From positions 1,550,001 to 1,614,000 of the forward strand of contig NZ_FXYE01000001.1 in NCBI RefSeq assembly GCF_900184935.1: a stretch of DNA of 64,000 bases. The letters run 5' to 3'. This document shows positions 1-10,086 of this stretch, in pieces. The notes below the pieces were generated by a model. The model was not told the DNA's origin. It did not search any database and saw nothing but the letters and a program-made list of their open reading frames with translations. Origin of the DNA: Actibacterium lipolyticum (GTDB lineage Bacteria > Pseudomonadota > Alphaproteobacteria > Rhodobacterales > Rhodobacteraceae). Made by a program: the position numbers and the translations under genes. Each line of letters opens with the position of its first letter. Positions within the stretch are counted from its first letter, which is position 1.

Positions 1-123
1 GCCACTGATATGTGGAGATTGGGGCGAGTCCGACATCTGTGATGTCACCATGATCCCGGATAGTGAAACAAGACCGACGCCGACCAATAGCGCCGCCAAT
101 GCAAAGACTTTCTTCAATGTCAC
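1..123 (-). CDS. partial CDS, N-terminus of a membrane-anchored or exported protein
   Basis: An open frame runs from a GTG at 123 to the left edge of the window, 41 codons without a stop. A GAGGA ribosome-binding site sits about eight bases upstream of the GTG. The first residues are basic (two lysines at 4-5), followed by a hydrophobic stretch at about residues 6-26, which suits a signal peptide or signal anchor. The rest is cut off, so no function can be given. It reads in the same direction as the peptide importer upstream, 120 bases after its last gene, so it could be distal to that operon or independent. Confidence 0.4.
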   Translation of the reverse strand, partial: MTLKKVFALAALLVGVGLVSLSGIMVTSQMSDSPQSPHISG

Positions 124-243
124 TCTGTTGTCCTCAATCCATACAACGTTCGTTCACGATGAGGGATAGGAAACAAATTCGGCAAGAATATGATCGCAAG
201 GATCAGTATGTCAGTTTGCAGAACCCAGCGCCCCAAAGGTTGC

Positions 244-2337
244 CTATTCCGCCGCGACCAATTTGATGACAGGTTCCATCGTGGCGAATTGATCGTCTGT
301 CAGGTGGCATTTAATCTGTAAGCCACCCCCTGCGTCACGCATCGGCGGCACCTCTTTTTCGCAAAGCCCGCCCGGCACTTCGGATTTCCAACGGCATCGG
401 GTTTGGAAAGGGCAACCTGATGGCGGGTTCATCGCCGACGGAACGTCGCCTTCAAGCACGATGCGTTTCTTGTGGATGCTGGTATCGGCAATCGGGACGG
501 CCGATAAAAGAGCCTCTGTGTAGGGGTGATAGGGCGGCGCGAAAACTTGGTCGGTCGTGCCCAATTCCACAACGTGCCCCAGATACATGACCATCACCCG
601 GTCACTCAGATAACGAACGATCGATAAGTCGTGCGAAATGAACAACAGCGTGGTCTTCTCTTCGCGCTGAATGTCCATCAGCAGGTCGGTCACCGCCGCC
701 TGAACGGAAACGTCCAACGCCGACACCGGCTCATCAGCCACAACAATGCGCGCGCCGCCCGCAAAGGCACGGGCGACGCCAACGCGCTGTTTTTGGCCGC
801 CGGACAATTGGCGCGGCATTCTGTTTGCGAACGCGCGGGGCAGTTTCACCAGATCCAGCAATTCCAACATCCGGGCATGTCGCGCGGTTTCATCGGCACC
901 AACGCCGAAAATTTCTAGGGCGCGCATGATCTGGCGCCCGACGGTCATCGACGGGTTCAGCGTGTCGAACGGGTTCTGGAACACCATCTGAATGTCGGAA
1001 ACTGTTTTGGTGTCGCGCTGTTGGATCGGAATGTCCTGAATTTCGCGATTGTCCAACAGGATGGTGCCGTCCGTCGCGGTCTCTAACCCCATCAGCACCT
1101 TTGCAAAGGTCGATTTTCCGCAGCCGGATTCCCCGACGATGGCTAGTGTTTCACTTTCGCGGGCCTCAAAGCTTAAGGTTTCGTTGGCCTTTACGACCTT
1201 TTTATTGCCGCCGCCAAACAGCGCGCTGGCGGCCACCTCGTAATATTTCTTCAGGTTGTCGATCTTCAGAACGACGTCGCCCACGGCGGCTTTTTCCTTT
1301 TTCTCAGCAACGCTGGGCGGTGCGGCCCAATCAATTTCGGTGAACTTCAAACAGCGGGATGTGTGGCGGTCACTTCCGCGCACGGTCGCCATTCGGATGT
1401 CTTGTGCATCACATCGCCCGGCTTCGAAATAATCGCAACGCGGCCCAAAATTGCAGCCTGGTGGGCGTTCATGTGGAAGTGGAAAGTTACCCGGAATGGC
1501 AACCAACGGGCGGGACGTTTTGTCAGCGCCGGGCAGGGGGATGGATCGAAACAGCGCCTGTGTATAGGGGTGCTGCATTTCATCGAATACGTCTTCGATG
1601 GAGCCTGTCTCAACCGCCTCGCCGGAATACATGACGCACAGCCGATCACAGGTTTCCAGAATAAGCCCAAGATTGTGAGAGATGAACAGCATCGATGTGC
1701 CGTACTTCTTCCCCAAGTCCTTCACCAGATCGACGATCCCGGCTTCGACCGTCACGTCCAGCGCCGTGGTGGGTTCGTCCAGTATCAGCAACGATGGCTT
1801 TGACATCAGCGCCATGGCGATGACGATCCGCTGTTGTTGGCCACCAGACAGTTGATGTGGAAAGCTGTTCAGGATGCGGGCAGGATCGGGTAGGCGAACG
1901 TCTTCGACGACTTGCAAGGCCATCGCCCGCGCGTCGGCCTTTGATGTGCCTCCGTGGATCATAGGCACTTCCATCAACTGTTTGCCGATTTTCATCGCCG
2001 GGTTGAGAGAGGCCATAGGCTCTTGATAAATCATCGCGATTTCGTTGCCGCGGATGTGGCGCAACTCTTCGGCACTTAACGAATTCAGGTCACGGCCTTT
2101 GTATTTGATCGTGCCGCCAACAATGCGCCCGTTCACGCCAAGATCTTGCATCACGCCCAGCGCGACGGTTGACTTTCCGCAGCCGGACTCTCCCACCAGG
2201 CCCATTGCCTCGCCGGGTTGGACGGTGCAGGAAAAATCCATCACCGCTGGAATTTCCCGCAGACGGGTAAAGAAACTGATCGACAGGTTTTCGATTTCAA
2301 GGATCGGGCCGTCATATTCCAGTTCGGTCATGGTCAT
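244..2337 (-). CDS. fused double ATPase of peptide/nickel-type ABC importer (DppD-DppF fusion)
   Basis: This 697-residue protein carries both nucleotide-binding domains of an oligopeptide-type ABC importer in one chain; in most bacteria DppD and DppF are separate proteins of about 330 residues. Domain 1 has Walker A GESGCGKST at 49-57, signature LSGGQQQR at 163-170 and Walker B ILDEP at 185-189. Domain 2 has Walker A at 402-410, signature LSGGQKQR at 511-518 and a Walker B-like VVADEP. After each ATPase comes the Opp/Dpp C-terminal extension with HPYT and a cysteine cluster (C295, C301, C309 in the first), a region that in some Opp proteins binds an iron-sulfur cluster. The gene is last in the operon, five bases after the upstream permease gene. 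ATG 2337 is preceded by GAAGGA. The substrate is not readable from the ATPase. Confidence 0.93.
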   Translation of the reverse strand: MTMTELEYDGPILEIENLSISFFTRLREIPAVMDFSCTVQPGEAMGLVGESGCGKSTVALGVMQDLGVNGRIVGGTIKYKGRDLNSLSAEELRHIRGNEIAMIYQEPMASLNPAMKIGKQLMEVPMIHGGTSKADARAMALQVVEDVRLPDPARILNSFPHQLSGGQQQRIVIAMALMSKPSLLILDEPTTALDVTVEAGIVDLVKDLGKKYGTSMLFISHNLGLILETCDRLCVMYSGEAVETGSIEDVFDEMQHPYTQALFRSIPLPGADKTSRPLVAIPGNFPLPHERPPGCNFGPRCDYFEAGRCDAQDIRMATVRGSDRHTSRCLKFTEIDWAAPPSVAEKKEKAAVGDVVLKIDNLKKYYEVAASALFGGGNKKVVKANETLSFEARESETLAIVGESGCGKSTFAKVLMGLETATDGTILLDNREIQDIPIQQRDTKTVSDIQMVFQNPFDTLNPSMTVGRQIMRALEIFGVGADETARHARMLELLDLVKLPRAFANRMPRQLSGGQKQRVGVARAFAGGARIVVADEPVSALDVSVQAAVTDLLMDIQREEKTTLLFISHDLSIVRYLSDRVMVMYLGHVVELGTTDQVFAPPYHPYTEALLSAVPIADTSIHKKRIVLEGDVPSAMNPPSGCPFQTRCRWKSEVPGGLCEKEVPPMRDAGGGLQIKCHLTDDQFATMEPVIKLVAAE

Positions 2338-2342
2338 GTCCC

Positions 2343-3743
2343 TTAATCCTTCAAGCTTTCTTCCCGCAGGCCGTCGGCCAACAGGTTCAGGCCCAGCACA
2401 AGGCTCATCAGGGCCAGCGCGGGCGGCAGGGCAGGATGCGGATAGATCGACAACAGCCGCCGCCCTTCGTTGATGGTGGAGCCCCAGTCAGGGCTTTCCG
2501 GGCTGACCCCAAGGCCGAAGAAGCCCAGCGTTCCCAAAAGGATGGTGGTATAGCCAATGCGCAGACAGAAATCGACGATCAGCGGGCCGCGCGCGTTGGG
2601 CAGAATTTCCCACAGCATGATGTACCACGGCCCTTCGCCACGTGTTTGCGCGGCGGCGACGTAATCCCGCGTCTGTATGTCCAACACGATGCCGCGCACG
2701 ATGCGGAATACCGTGGGGGAGTTCACAAAAACCACCGACACGAACACGATCAGCACATTCCCGGGCATCGAAATAACGCCAAGCGGATCAGCGTTGAACG
2801 CCAGCCCAAGGTAGAGCCACCCGCCAATGATCAGCGTCAGGGCCACGTAAAGATTGCGCTTAGCCGGCCGCGTGAAATAGCGCGAGTTCCACAAGATCAC
2901 CAGAAACAGGATCGGAAACAGGAACAAGACTGCAGCCATATATTTCGGGATTCCCGACGCGACGATTTCAGGTGTGACCAGAAGGTAGAACAGCAAGATC
3001 ACCGGAAAGGCCAAGACAAGGTTGGCGATGAACGACAGCACGGTGTCGAACTTGCCCCCGAAATAGCCCGCCGGAAGGCCAAGTGTGATGCCGACCATGA
3101 ACGCGAACAGGGTCGCTGCGGGTGCGATTTTCAAGACCTCGCGCGCGCCCATGACCACGCGGCTGAACACATCACGGGCAAGGTTATCGCCGCCCAAAAG
3201 GTAATACGCGAAATCGTCGCGCCCCTCTGGCAGTGGAACCCCGGGCACTTTGTTTTTCAAGCCTGATATAATCTGGATCGGATCATGCGTGGCGATGATG
3301 TCTGCAAAAACCGCAACGAAGACCCAGAACATGACCAAGGCAAATCCAACCATGCCGATCGGGCTGTCGAACAGTTTGCCATATAGGCCAAGCCGCCGTT
3401 TGAACGTGATCGACAGGGTAAACGTGATCGCCAGTGCCACCCAGACGGGCAACAGCCGGGTTGAGATATGGCCAATGATCCCCTTCGCGCTACCTTGCAG
3501 GATTATTCCGCCGCCGATGAAAAGGGCCAGCACCGCGATAAGCCCCAGCAGGCACAGCTTGGTCGCACGCACGGCCCATACATGCGGGCCACGTTCTGCA
3601 ACCCCATATCCAACACGTGCCGGTGCAGGCAGAACAAGCGAAACGGCGATCTGCACCACGACGGCAACGACAAAGGCGACCGCAAGCGCCAACAGCATTG
3701 GGGTCAGGAGGGATAGGGCGCCGGTCCAGGTTAGGTGTTCCAT
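2343..3743 (-). CDS. ABC importer permease, DppC-type, with long N-terminal extension
   Basis: Inner-membrane permease subunit of the peptide-type importer. At 466 residues it is well over the roughly 300 of DppC or OppC. The extra part is N-terminal, about 140 residues with several hydrophobic segments, before the usual first periplasmic region. The C-terminal half has the inner-membrane transport fold, and the EAA loop around RGEGPWYIMLWEIL...RGPLIVDF is visible near residue 375. It lies between the DppB-type gene (11 bases) and the fused ATPase gene (5 bases), so it belongs to one transcript. The start at 3743 follows AAGGGG. Such long DppC forms recur in alphaproteobacterial importers; the function of the extension is unknown to me. 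Confidence 0.9.
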   Translation of the reverse strand: MEHLTWTGALSLLTPMLLALAVAFVVAVVVQIAVSLVLPAPARVGYGVAERGPHVWAVRATKLCLLGLIAVLALFIGGGIILQGSAKGIIGHISTRLLPVWVALAITFTLSITFKRRLGLYGKLFDSPIGMVGFALVMFWVFVAVFADIIATHDPIQIISGLKNKVPGVPLPEGRDDFAYYLLGGDNLARDVFSRVVMGAREVLKIAPAATLFAFMVGITLGLPAGYFGGKFDTVLSFIANLVLAFPVILLFYLLVTPEIVASGIPKYMAAVLFLFPILFLVILWNSRYFTRPAKRNLYVALTLIIGGWLYLGLAFNADPLGVISMPGNVLIVFVSVVFVNSPTVFRIVRGIVLDIQTRDYVAAAQTRGEGPWYIMLWEILPNARGPLIVDFCLRIGYTTILLGTLGFFGLGVSPESPDWGSTINEGRRLLSIYPHPALPPALALMSLVLGLNLLADGLREESLKD

Positions 3744-3754
3744 CTCTTTGCCCC

Positions 3755-4840
3755 TTATGAAATTCGGATGCGTGGGTTCAGGAACACATAGCCGATATCG
3801 GAAATCAGCTGCGTTATTAGAACCACCAACACGGCAACGATTGAACAGCTTAGCAGCAGCTCAATATCGTTGTTTGAGGCCGCTTGGACCAAGGTCCAGC
3901 CGAAGCCCTTATAGTTGAACAAGGTTTCAACAATCACGACGCCGGTCAGCAGCCACGGAAACTGAAGCATGATGACCGTGAACGGCGCGATCAACGCATT
4001 GCGCAGCGCGTGCTTTATGACGATCTCGCGGAAACGGATGCCCTTTAGGCGCGCGGTGCGGATGTATTGGGCCGTCATCACCTCGGCCATGGAGGCGCGG
4101 GTCATACGGGCGATATATCCCATGCCGTATAGGGCCATCGTGGCCACGGGCAGGGTGAAGTTCTGAAACGTCACGCCTTCCATCGCGCTAACGGCAGAGC
4201 CTTTGAATAAGGTCTTGCCTTCGATCCACCCCCAACTGTGCAAAAGGGGGCTGATCCCAAGTTTAGAGGACGCCAACATTACGATCAGGATAACACCAGA
4301 CACATATTCCGGCGTCGCGGTGGAGGCGATGGAAAGCGTCGATAGGGACCGATCCAGTTTTGACCCTTCGCGCATGCCGGCCAATATGCCCACGATCAAC
4401 GCGACTGGCACCATCACGATCATCACCCAAAACATCAGAACGCCCGTCAGGGCCAGCCGCTTGCCGATGATTGATGACACTTCGTCGCGGAAAACCGTGG
4501 AATAGCCGAAGTCCCCCTGCAGAACGCCACAATATCGGGGGGCCGTTTCGGTGGGCTGGTCAAAGTCGATACAGCGCCCGGTGACAGTGCCATCATCATC
4601 TTGACGTTGCCATCCGGGAACCACACCCAGCCATTCGCCATAGCGCACGATCATTGGCGCGCTGTATCCGTTCTTTTCCAGCCAGCTGGTGACTTCGGTG
4701 TCGGTCATGCGCGCGTTGCCGCGGTTCTTGGCCAACTTTTCAAGGTTGGGGTCAAGATTGGTCAGGAAGAAAACCACGAAAGTCAGGCAAAGCGCGGTCA
4801 GTAGCATCACGCCGATGCGCCGTAGTATGAACAGTCCCAT
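3755..4840 (-). CDS. ABC importer permease, DppB-type
   Basis: First permease of the peptide-type importer, 361 residues, close to the DppB/OppB length of 310-360. The N-terminal membrane span (about residues 9-27) is followed by a large periplasmic loop and then the transport domain. The EAA motif region is around RLKGIRFREIVIKHALRNAL (about residue 265), where the ATPase docks. Start ATG 4840 has AGGGA five bases upstream. It pairs with the DppC-type permease next to it. A hairpin separates it from the binding-protein gene, which would let the binding protein be made in excess. Confidence 0.92.
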   Translation of the reverse strand: MGLFILRRIGVMLLTALCLTFVVFFLTNLDPNLEKLAKNRGNARMTDTEVTSWLEKNGYSAPMIVRYGEWLGVVPGWQRQDDDGTVTGRCIDFDQPTETAPRYCGVLQGDFGYSTVFRDEVSSIIGKRLALTGVLMFWVMIVMVPVALIVGILAGMREGSKLDRSLSTLSIASTATPEYVSGVILIVMLASSKLGISPLLHSWGWIEGKTLFKGSAVSAMEGVTFQNFTLPVATMALYGMGYIARMTRASMAEVMTAQYIRTARLKGIRFREIVIKHALRNALIAPFTVIMLQFPWLLTGVVIVETLFNYKGFGWTLVQAASNNDIELLLSCSIVAVLVVLITQLISDIGYVFLNPRIRIS

Positions 4841-4911
4841 TAGCGTCCCTGTTTAGTGGGTGGCGGTGGGGCGTCGGTTTCGGTGTTGATCACCGGACAC
4901 CGCGTAGCATG

Positions 4912-4942
4912 AAAAAGGGGCCGCGCATGGCGACCCCTTCTT
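4912..4942 (-). terminator. hairpin after the binding-protein gene (attenuator or processed 3' end)
   Basis: Read on the minus strand, AAGGGG and CGC pair with GCG and CCCCTT around a CAT loop, followed by a short T run. It lies just after the binding-protein stop and before the permease genes. In ABC importer operons such a hairpin usually lowers downstream expression or protects the 3' end of the binding-protein message. The stem is interrupted, so termination is probably partial. Confidence 0.5.
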
Positions 4943-4953
4943 TTCGTCTAGTG

Positions 4954-6612
4954 TCAGGCCCAGCCAAGCTTGTGGACGTTGACCTCATACTTCGGGTGCA
5001 TCTGTGCACCCACGATGTCTTCTTTGTGGTGACGATATAGAGAGCGCCAATAGGGCTGAATGGTCACGCCTTCTTCTTGCATGATTTCTTCAAGCCGCTT
5101 CATCACGGTGCGGCGTGTGTCGGCATCGGCGATTGCGACGGCCTCGGCCAGTTTGGCGTCGAATTCGGCGTTGGCAAACCCAGTTTCATTCCATGCCTCG
5201 CCGGATTTGTAAGCCAGAACAAGGATTTGAACGCCAAGTTCCCGGTGGTTCCAGTTGGTCGAACTAAACGGGTATTTCGTCCAATCGTTCCAGAAGGTGG
5301 AGCCGGGGATGATGGTACGCTTCACCTTAAACCCGGCATCGCGCAGCTGTGCGGCGACTGCGTCGGTGGTGTTGCGGCGATAGTCATCGTCGATCGATAT
5401 GATCTCGTGCTCGTAATCCGCCATCCCGGCTTCTTTCATCAATGCCATTGCGGCAGCGGGATCGTATTTTTGCGGAGGAAGCTGCGCATATTCGGGGTGG
5501 ATCGGCGCGACGTGATGGTTTTCGGCCACCGTCCCACGCCCGGCGATGCCAAGTTCCAGACACACGGCGTTGTCACAGGCCATTTGAATGGCTTGCCGCA
5601 CGCGTTTGTCCGCATAGGGCTGTTTGCCGTCGATCTCTGCGATCTGGTTGGGGCGGATCACCACGGTTGCGGCGGTGGTGACTTCGGAATTGGCCCAGCC
5701 CATTCCGTCGAAGATGTCGATGAATTCGCCAACGGTTTCATAAGTCATGTCAAATTCGTCGGCTTCGGCACCGGCGAACCAAGCGGCGGGATCAGAGCCG
5801 AAATCAAGAAATTCGATCGTGTCGAGGTACGCAGTGCCCCAGTATTCGTGATCGGGGTTCTTAACCAAGGTGGCTTTTACGCCCACCTCATATTCCTGAA
5901 TCATATAGGCGCCGGTGCCCACACCATGATCCAGCGGGTTGGTGCCGATCAGATCCTTGTGCTGAATCGCGGATGGGTAATCGGCAATTCCGGGGATGAT
6001 CGTAATGTCGGGGCTGGGCAGGTGCAGCTTCAGCGTAAGGCTGTCTACGACTTCGATTGACCCTTCAATCGCTTGATTGGTTTGAGGGTCGATCAACGTA
6101 CCCACGCGCGACGCCATTGAATTACCTTCGACAGATTTGTCGGCCCAACCGGCAAAGTTTGCGGCCACATCTTCGGCGGTGAAGTCATCCCCGTTGTTCC
6201 ATTTCACGCCCTTGCGGACGTTTAGGGTGTATTCGGTGGCATCTTCGTTCACTTCCCAGCTTTCCAGCAGGACGCCGCTGAACGTACCGTCGTTGTTATA
6301 TTCGACCAGATATTGCAGAAGCCCGCGCGTGATGTTCGCCATTTCAGACCAGTCAAACGAACGCGGGTCTTTCAAGGCTTTCAGAAGCATCTGAATGCGA
6401 AGCGTTCCGCCCTCTTTGGGGGCCATTACGTGCGATGCGGCCTGTGCTGGGGCACCAAGCCCGCCCAATGCATAGGCGGTTGTGGTTGCGGCACCTAATG
6501 CAGATGCGCGGGTAAGAAATTCACGGCGGCTTAGCTGTCCGTTTTTGAATTCGGTCGCGTACATCGTCACAGCCGGATGAAGCGGTTTTCCGTTGATCGT
6601 GGATTTCGTCAT
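4954..6612 (-). CDS. peptide/nickel-type ABC importer binding protein, Tat-exported
   Basis: Periplasmic solute-binding protein of the SBP_bac_5 family, 552 residues, the usual length for DppA/OppA. The start at 6612 is chosen over one 12 codons upstream because a GGGGGAG ribosome site precedes it at good spacing. Residues 28-33 read SRREFL, a twin-arginine motif, followed by a hydrophobic stretch and a cleavage-like PAQA at about 55-58, so export should be by the Tat route in the folded state. The mature protein has the family pattern with [18 protein letters not shown]. The two permease genes and fused ATPase gene follow. The ligand could be a peptide, an opine-like compound or another amphipathic molecule; sequence alone does not decide. 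Confidence 0.92.
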   Translation of the reverse strand: MTKSTINGKPLHPAVTMYATEFKNGQLSRREFLTRASALGAATTTAYALGGLGAPAQAASHVMAPKEGGTLRIQMLLKALKDPRSFDWSEMANITRGLLQYLVEYNNDGTFSGVLLESWEVNEDATEYTLNVRKGVKWNNGDDFTAEDVAANFAGWADKSVEGNSMASRVGTLIDPQTNQAIEGSIEVVDSLTLKLHLPSPDITIIPGIADYPSAIQHKDLIGTNPLDHGVGTGAYMIQEYEVGVKATLVKNPDHEYWGTAYLDTIEFLDFGSDPAAWFAGAEADEFDMTYETVGEFIDIFDGMGWANSEVTTAATVVIRPNQIAEIDGKQPYADKRVRQAIQMACDNAVCLELGIAGRGTVAENHHVAPIHPEYAQLPPQKYDPAAAMALMKEAGMADYEHEIISIDDDYRRNTTDAVAAQLRDAGFKVKRTIIPGSTFWNDWTKYPFSSTNWNHRELGVQILVLAYKSGEAWNETGFANAEFDAKLAEAVAIADADTRRTVMKRLEEIMQEEGVTIQPYWRSLYRHHKEDIVGAQMHPKYEVNVHKLGWA

Positions 6613-6847
6613 TTCTAACTCCCCCAAAAAAATTACGAATTGGTCCAATCGTGTGGGTTCCGCTTAATTCCGCCCAACGGTCTGTATCTTATGAGTCCAG
6701 AGTGCGCGTACCCCTTTGCCGGGACCATTCGGCACCAGTTTTAACCATCGGTCAACTTTCATATTCGCCGTGATGTGTATCAAATACGACATCGACTGGC
6801 CGGAAAAACGACATGAACTAAACCCAACTGCCGGCGTTGGGCGTGTT

Positions 6848-7633
6848 TTAGCTGGATCGTCGGAACGCGCCCGGGGTCAGCCCAGTGCGCGACTGAAACG
6901 CGCGCGAGAAATAAGCCGGAGACGTGAAACCCAAGCCCAAGGCGATTTGGTTCACCGGCAATTTGGTGTCGGCAAGCATACGCCGTGCTTCAGCAATTTT
7001 ACGGTCGGCAAGGAAATCCGACGCGGTGGTGCCACAGCTTGATTTACACACGCGCGTCAAATGCGTTGGGGTAACGCTAAGGGCGGCGGCATAGTCCGCG
7101 ACGCTTCGGCCGGTGTGGAATTCGTTTTCGACCAATTCGCTGTAACGCCGGGCAAGGCGACGGCTTGCATCCACGGTGGCCAAGGCATCGTCATGTTGCA
7201 GCATCTGACGTTCAAGCCAGACAGACAGAATACCGGCATAGTGGTGCATCGCGCGAAGCCGGGCAGGGCGGTCCTCTTCGGACTCGCGCTGCAGATGGTC
7301 CAGAATAGCGGTGACCTCTTGCTGATCATAGGTGTCGCGGATCCGCAAATGGCAGGGCGACTTTGGTAGCGGCAGGGTGTGTTCTTGGCTAAAGAAGACC
7401 GCTGTCCCGAACACCTGCGCGCCCAGTTCAAACGCATGCATGGTTCTGGCAGGGATAAAGACCGCATTATGCGCACCATAACCACGGGTGACACCACCAA
7501 CGGTCAACCGACCCTGTCCCCGCGTGAACCACAGTAGTTGATCCACCGAATAGCTGCGCATCGCTTCGACGCGCCACCGACCGCCTTGCATCAGGCGATT
7601 GATTGGTATCAGGCGTAAGTCTTGTTCTTGCAT
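6848..7633 (-). CDS. AraC-family transcriptional regulator
   Basis: The protein has 261 residues: an N-terminal cupin-like sensing half (about 1-140, with FIPARTMHAFELG typical of the AraC beta barrel) and a C-terminal pair of helix-turn-helix motifs (about 160-258). The second HTH ends in GLGFTSPAYFSRAFQSRTGLTP, the classic AraC signature. It is transcribed toward the peptide-type importer, with 235 bases between its stop and the binding-protein start, so it may sense the importer substrate and control that operon. This is inferred from position only. No clear operator repeat was identified in the gap. Confidence 0.88.
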   Translation of the reverse strand: MQEQDLRLIPINRLMQGGRWRVEAMRSYSVDQLLWFTRGQGRLTVGGVTRGYGAHNAVFIPARTMHAFELGAQVFGTAVFFSQEHTLPLPKSPCHLRIRDTYDQQEVTAILDHLQRESEEDRPARLRAMHHYAGILSVWLERQMLQHDDALATVDASRRLARRYSELVENEFHTGRSVADYAAALSVTPTHLTRVCKSSCGTTASDFLADRKIAEARRMLADTKLPVNQIALGLGFTSPAYFSRAFQSRTGLTPGAFRRSS

Positions 7634-7754
7634 TGCTTCTACCCCAACGAGGTTTGTGCCGCAAAAACAAGGCTAGGACGAAACAATCGACCGATCAAAG
7701 GTCGAATTGTTCGATTTGTGGAAGTTGCGCGGATTGTTGTTTGATTGCGACAGC

Positions 7755-8630
7755 TTAGCCGAGCGAGATTGGCGTCCAGTCGCGCATGCGTGCTCTGAAC
7801 CATGTTCGCTGGCGTTTTGCGTACTGGCGCGAGGCCGTTTTCGCAGCCTCAATCGCGGCGTCCAAAGACAGTTCACCACGCAGATGCGCAATAAGTTCAG
7901 GTGCGCCGATTGCTTTTGATGACAGGCGGGCAGGATCCCATTGTTCAAGGTTCGCAGCGACCTCGTCCAGTGCGCCCTTGTCCATCATCCGGTCAAAGCG
8001 CAGGTCGATACGGTTGGCCAACCAATCGCGATCAGCATTCATGACGAAAGGCTGGGCATCGCTTAGGTTCAACAGCGGCGGCGGCGTATCATCCTGCCAC
8101 GCGGCCAGACCTTTGCCGGTGTTTTGCAGAACCTCCCAAGCGCGCTGTACGCGCATTGGGTTCAGCTGATCAACGCGGGCGCGGGTTTCTTCGTCAAGCT
8201 CGGCCAGCATGCCTTCGTGGCCTTCCTCGGCGCGCCGTGCGTCCGCGATTTCACGCACATGGGCCGGGGTGGGCGGTATTTCTGCAAGCCCTTCAGTCAA
8301 AGCAGTGAAATACAAACCTGTCCCGCCAACGATGATCGGCCGCGCCCCTTTGTTCAAAAGCGGCGCAACGTCGCGCAGCCAATGACCAACCGAATATTCG
8401 GCGTCAAACGGGACGTGCCCGTAAAGGCAATGGGGCGCTTGGGCTTCCTCTTCCGAATCCGGGCGCGCAGTCAGGATGCGCCAATTGGCAAAAACCTGAA
8501 GCGCATCCGCATTCACGATGACACCACCGCTTTTGTCGGCAATCTCAAGCGCAAGCGCCGATTTACCGCTGGCAGTGGGGCCAGCAATCAGCACTGGTTG
8601 CTCTGGATTAAGGGTTGGAAGCGCGATCAA
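7755..8630 (-). CDS. miaA: tRNA dimethylallyltransferase
   Basis: MiaA transfers the dimethylallyl group to N6 of A37 in tRNAs reading UNN codons. The P-loop GPTASGKS is at residues 17-24, followed by the tRNA-recognition segment VNADALQVF and later GGTGLYF. The open frame runs far upstream, but those extra residues are Cys/Arg-rich, overlap the divergent pyrH region and do not look like MiaA. I place the start at TTG 8630, which gives 291 residues and has GAAGG eight to nine bases upstream. TTG use is unusual but fits the family length. The gene is divergent from pyrH. Confidence 0.9.
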   Translation of the reverse strand: MIALPTLNPEQPVLIAGPTASGKSALALEIADKSGGVIVNADALQVFANWRILTARPDSEEEAQAPHCLYGHVPFDAEYSVGHWLRDVAPLLNKGARPIIVGGTGLYFTALTEGLAEIPPTPAHVREIADARRAEEGHEGMLAELDEETRARVDQLNPMRVQRAWEVLQNTGKGLAAWQDDTPPPLLNLSDAQPFVMNADRDWLANRIDLRFDRMMDKGALDEVAANLEQWDPARLSSKAIGAPELIAHLRGELSLDAAIEAAKTASRQYAKRQRTWFRARMRDWTPISLG

Positions 8631-8719
8631 GCGGGGAAACCTTCTGTTATGCGTTGAACCTTCCGGGCTTTTCCGACATTTTGCACCCGACGCCAAGTCC
8701 AGTACCGGGGTAAGAGAAT

Positions 8720-9457
8720 ATGAGCGACGGCAGTGATAACCAACCGACGCCCGCCTACAAGCGTGTGCTTCTGAAAATTTCAGGTGAGGCGCTGATGGGC
8801 GACCAAGGCTTCGGCCTTCATCCGCCCACCGTTGAACGCATCGCGAAAGAGGTGAAAATCGTCCGCGATCTGGGCGTAGAGATTTGTATGGTGATCGGTG
8901 GCGGCAACATCTTTCGCGGCCTTCAGGGCAGCGCGCAGGGTATGGAACGCACAACCGCCGATTACATGGGGATGCTTGCCACGGTAATGAACGCCTTGGC
9001 GATGCAATCCGCGCTGGAAGGGTTGGGGGTTTTCACCCGCGTTGTTTCCGCGATTCCAATGGATCAGGTCTGTGAGCCTTACATCCGCCGCCGCGCCGTG
9101 CGCCACCTTGAAAAGGGCCGCGTTGTGATCTTTGCTGCCGGTACCGGCAACCCATACTTCACGACCGACACCGCCGCCACATTGCGCGCCAGCGAGATGA
9201 CCTGCGAGGCGATCCTGAAAGGCACCAAGGTAGACGGCGTTTACGATATGGACCCCGTCAAACACCCCGAGGCCAAACGGTACGACGACATCACATATGA
9301 CGACGTTCTGGTGAAAAACCTGAAGGTGATGGATGCATCGGCAATTGCGCTTGCACGGGATAACGACTTGCCGATTATTGTATTCTCGCTGGACGAACCC
9401 GGCGGGTTCAAAGGAATACTAAGCGGGCAAGGCACCTATACAATTGTACATGGATAA
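8720..9457 (+). CDS. pyrH: UMP kinase
   Basis: PyrH phosphorylates UMP to UDP with ATP, the first committed step to UTP and CTP, and belongs to the amino-acid kinase fold rather than the adenylate kinase fold. The 245 residues include [14 protein letters not shown] near the start, the glycine loop [10 protein letters not shown] and the UMP-site segment [16 protein letters not shown]. The start ATG is preceded by GGGGTAAGAG. It opens the cluster pyrH-frr-uppS-cdsA-dxr-rseP-bamA, a gene order kept widely in proteobacteria. Confidence 0.97.
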   Translation: MSDGSDNQPTPAYKRVLLKISGEALMGDQGFGLHPPTVERIAKEVKIVRDLGVEICMVIGGGNIFRGLQGSAQGMERTTADYMGMLATVMNALAMQSALEGLGVFTRVVSAIPMDQVCEPYIRRRAVRHLEKGRVVIFAAGTGNPYFTTDTAATLRASEMTCEAILKGTKVDGVYDMDPVKHPEAKRYDDITYDDVLVKNLKVMDASAIALARDNDLPIIVFSLDEPGGFKGILSGQGTYTIVHG

Positions 9458-9516
9458 CTGTATAGCACTGTCAACTCTGCAAGCAGCAGCACGAAAAAGA
9501 AGAGAGAGTTTTGGGC

Positions 9517-10083
9517 ATGGCTGACGAAGACCTTGAAATTGATCTGGACGATCTGCAGCGCCGCATGGACGGTGCAATGGCCGCATTGAAGCAGGAATTT
9601 GCATCCTTGCGGACCGGGCGGGCGTCTGCGTCGATGCTGGAACCGATCATGGTTGAAGCATACGGTCAAAAAACGCCGATCAACCAAGTGGGCACTGTAA
9701 ACGTACCTGAGCCACGCATGGTTACGGTAAACGTTTGGGACAAATCCATGGTCAACGCCGTGGAAAAGGCGATCCGTGAAAGCGGGCTGGGTATCAATCC
9801 TCAGTTGAACGGCACGATCATCATGCTGCCGATCCCGGAACTGAACGAAGAACGCCGCCGCGAACTGACCAAGGTCGCCGCGCAATATGCGGAACATGCG
9901 CGTGTTGCTGTGCGCAACGTTCGCCGTGATGGCATGGATCAGCTTAAAAAGGCGAAAACCGCCGGTATGAGCGAAGACGATCACAAGGTATGGTCGGACG
10001 AAGTTCAGGAACTGACCGATGCCGCCATCGCCAATGTCGACAAGGCGTTGGAAACCAAACAGCAGGAGATCATGCAGGTTTAA
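9517..10083 (+). CDS. frr: ribosome recycling factor
   Basis: Frr with EF-G splits the post-termination ribosome. The protein has 188 residues, the normal size. It begins [20 protein letters not shown] and contains the family segment LRTGRAS followed by LEPI, the part of the three-helix bundle that contacts 23S rRNA. I start it at ATG 9517 rather than the TTG two codons upstream, because the GAGAGAG stretch is better placed and MADE is the usual family beginning. It lies 59 bases after pyrH and three bases before uppS. Confidence 0.97.
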   Translation: MADEDLEIDLDDLQRRMDGAMAALKQEFASLRTGRASASMLEPIMVEAYGQKTPINQVGTVNVPEPRMVTVNVWDKSMVNAVEKAIRESGLGINPQLNGTIIMLPIPELNEERRRELTKVAAQYAEHARVAVRNVRRDGMDQLKKAKTAGMSEDDHKVWSDEVQELTDAAIANVDKALETKQQEIMQV

Positions 10084-10086
10084 CGC

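Noticed and set aside
6741-6748. TTAACCAT (CtrA-type half-site) ahead of the peptide-importer binding-protein gene
   Set aside because: A single octamer without a partner; such octamers appear several times in the window, including inside genes (52315), so this is at chance level.
8631-8954. N-terminal extension of miaA into the pyrH region
   Set aside because: The extra residues are Cys/Arg-rich, unlike MiaA, and would overlap pyrH. TTG 8630 with GAAGG gives the family length.
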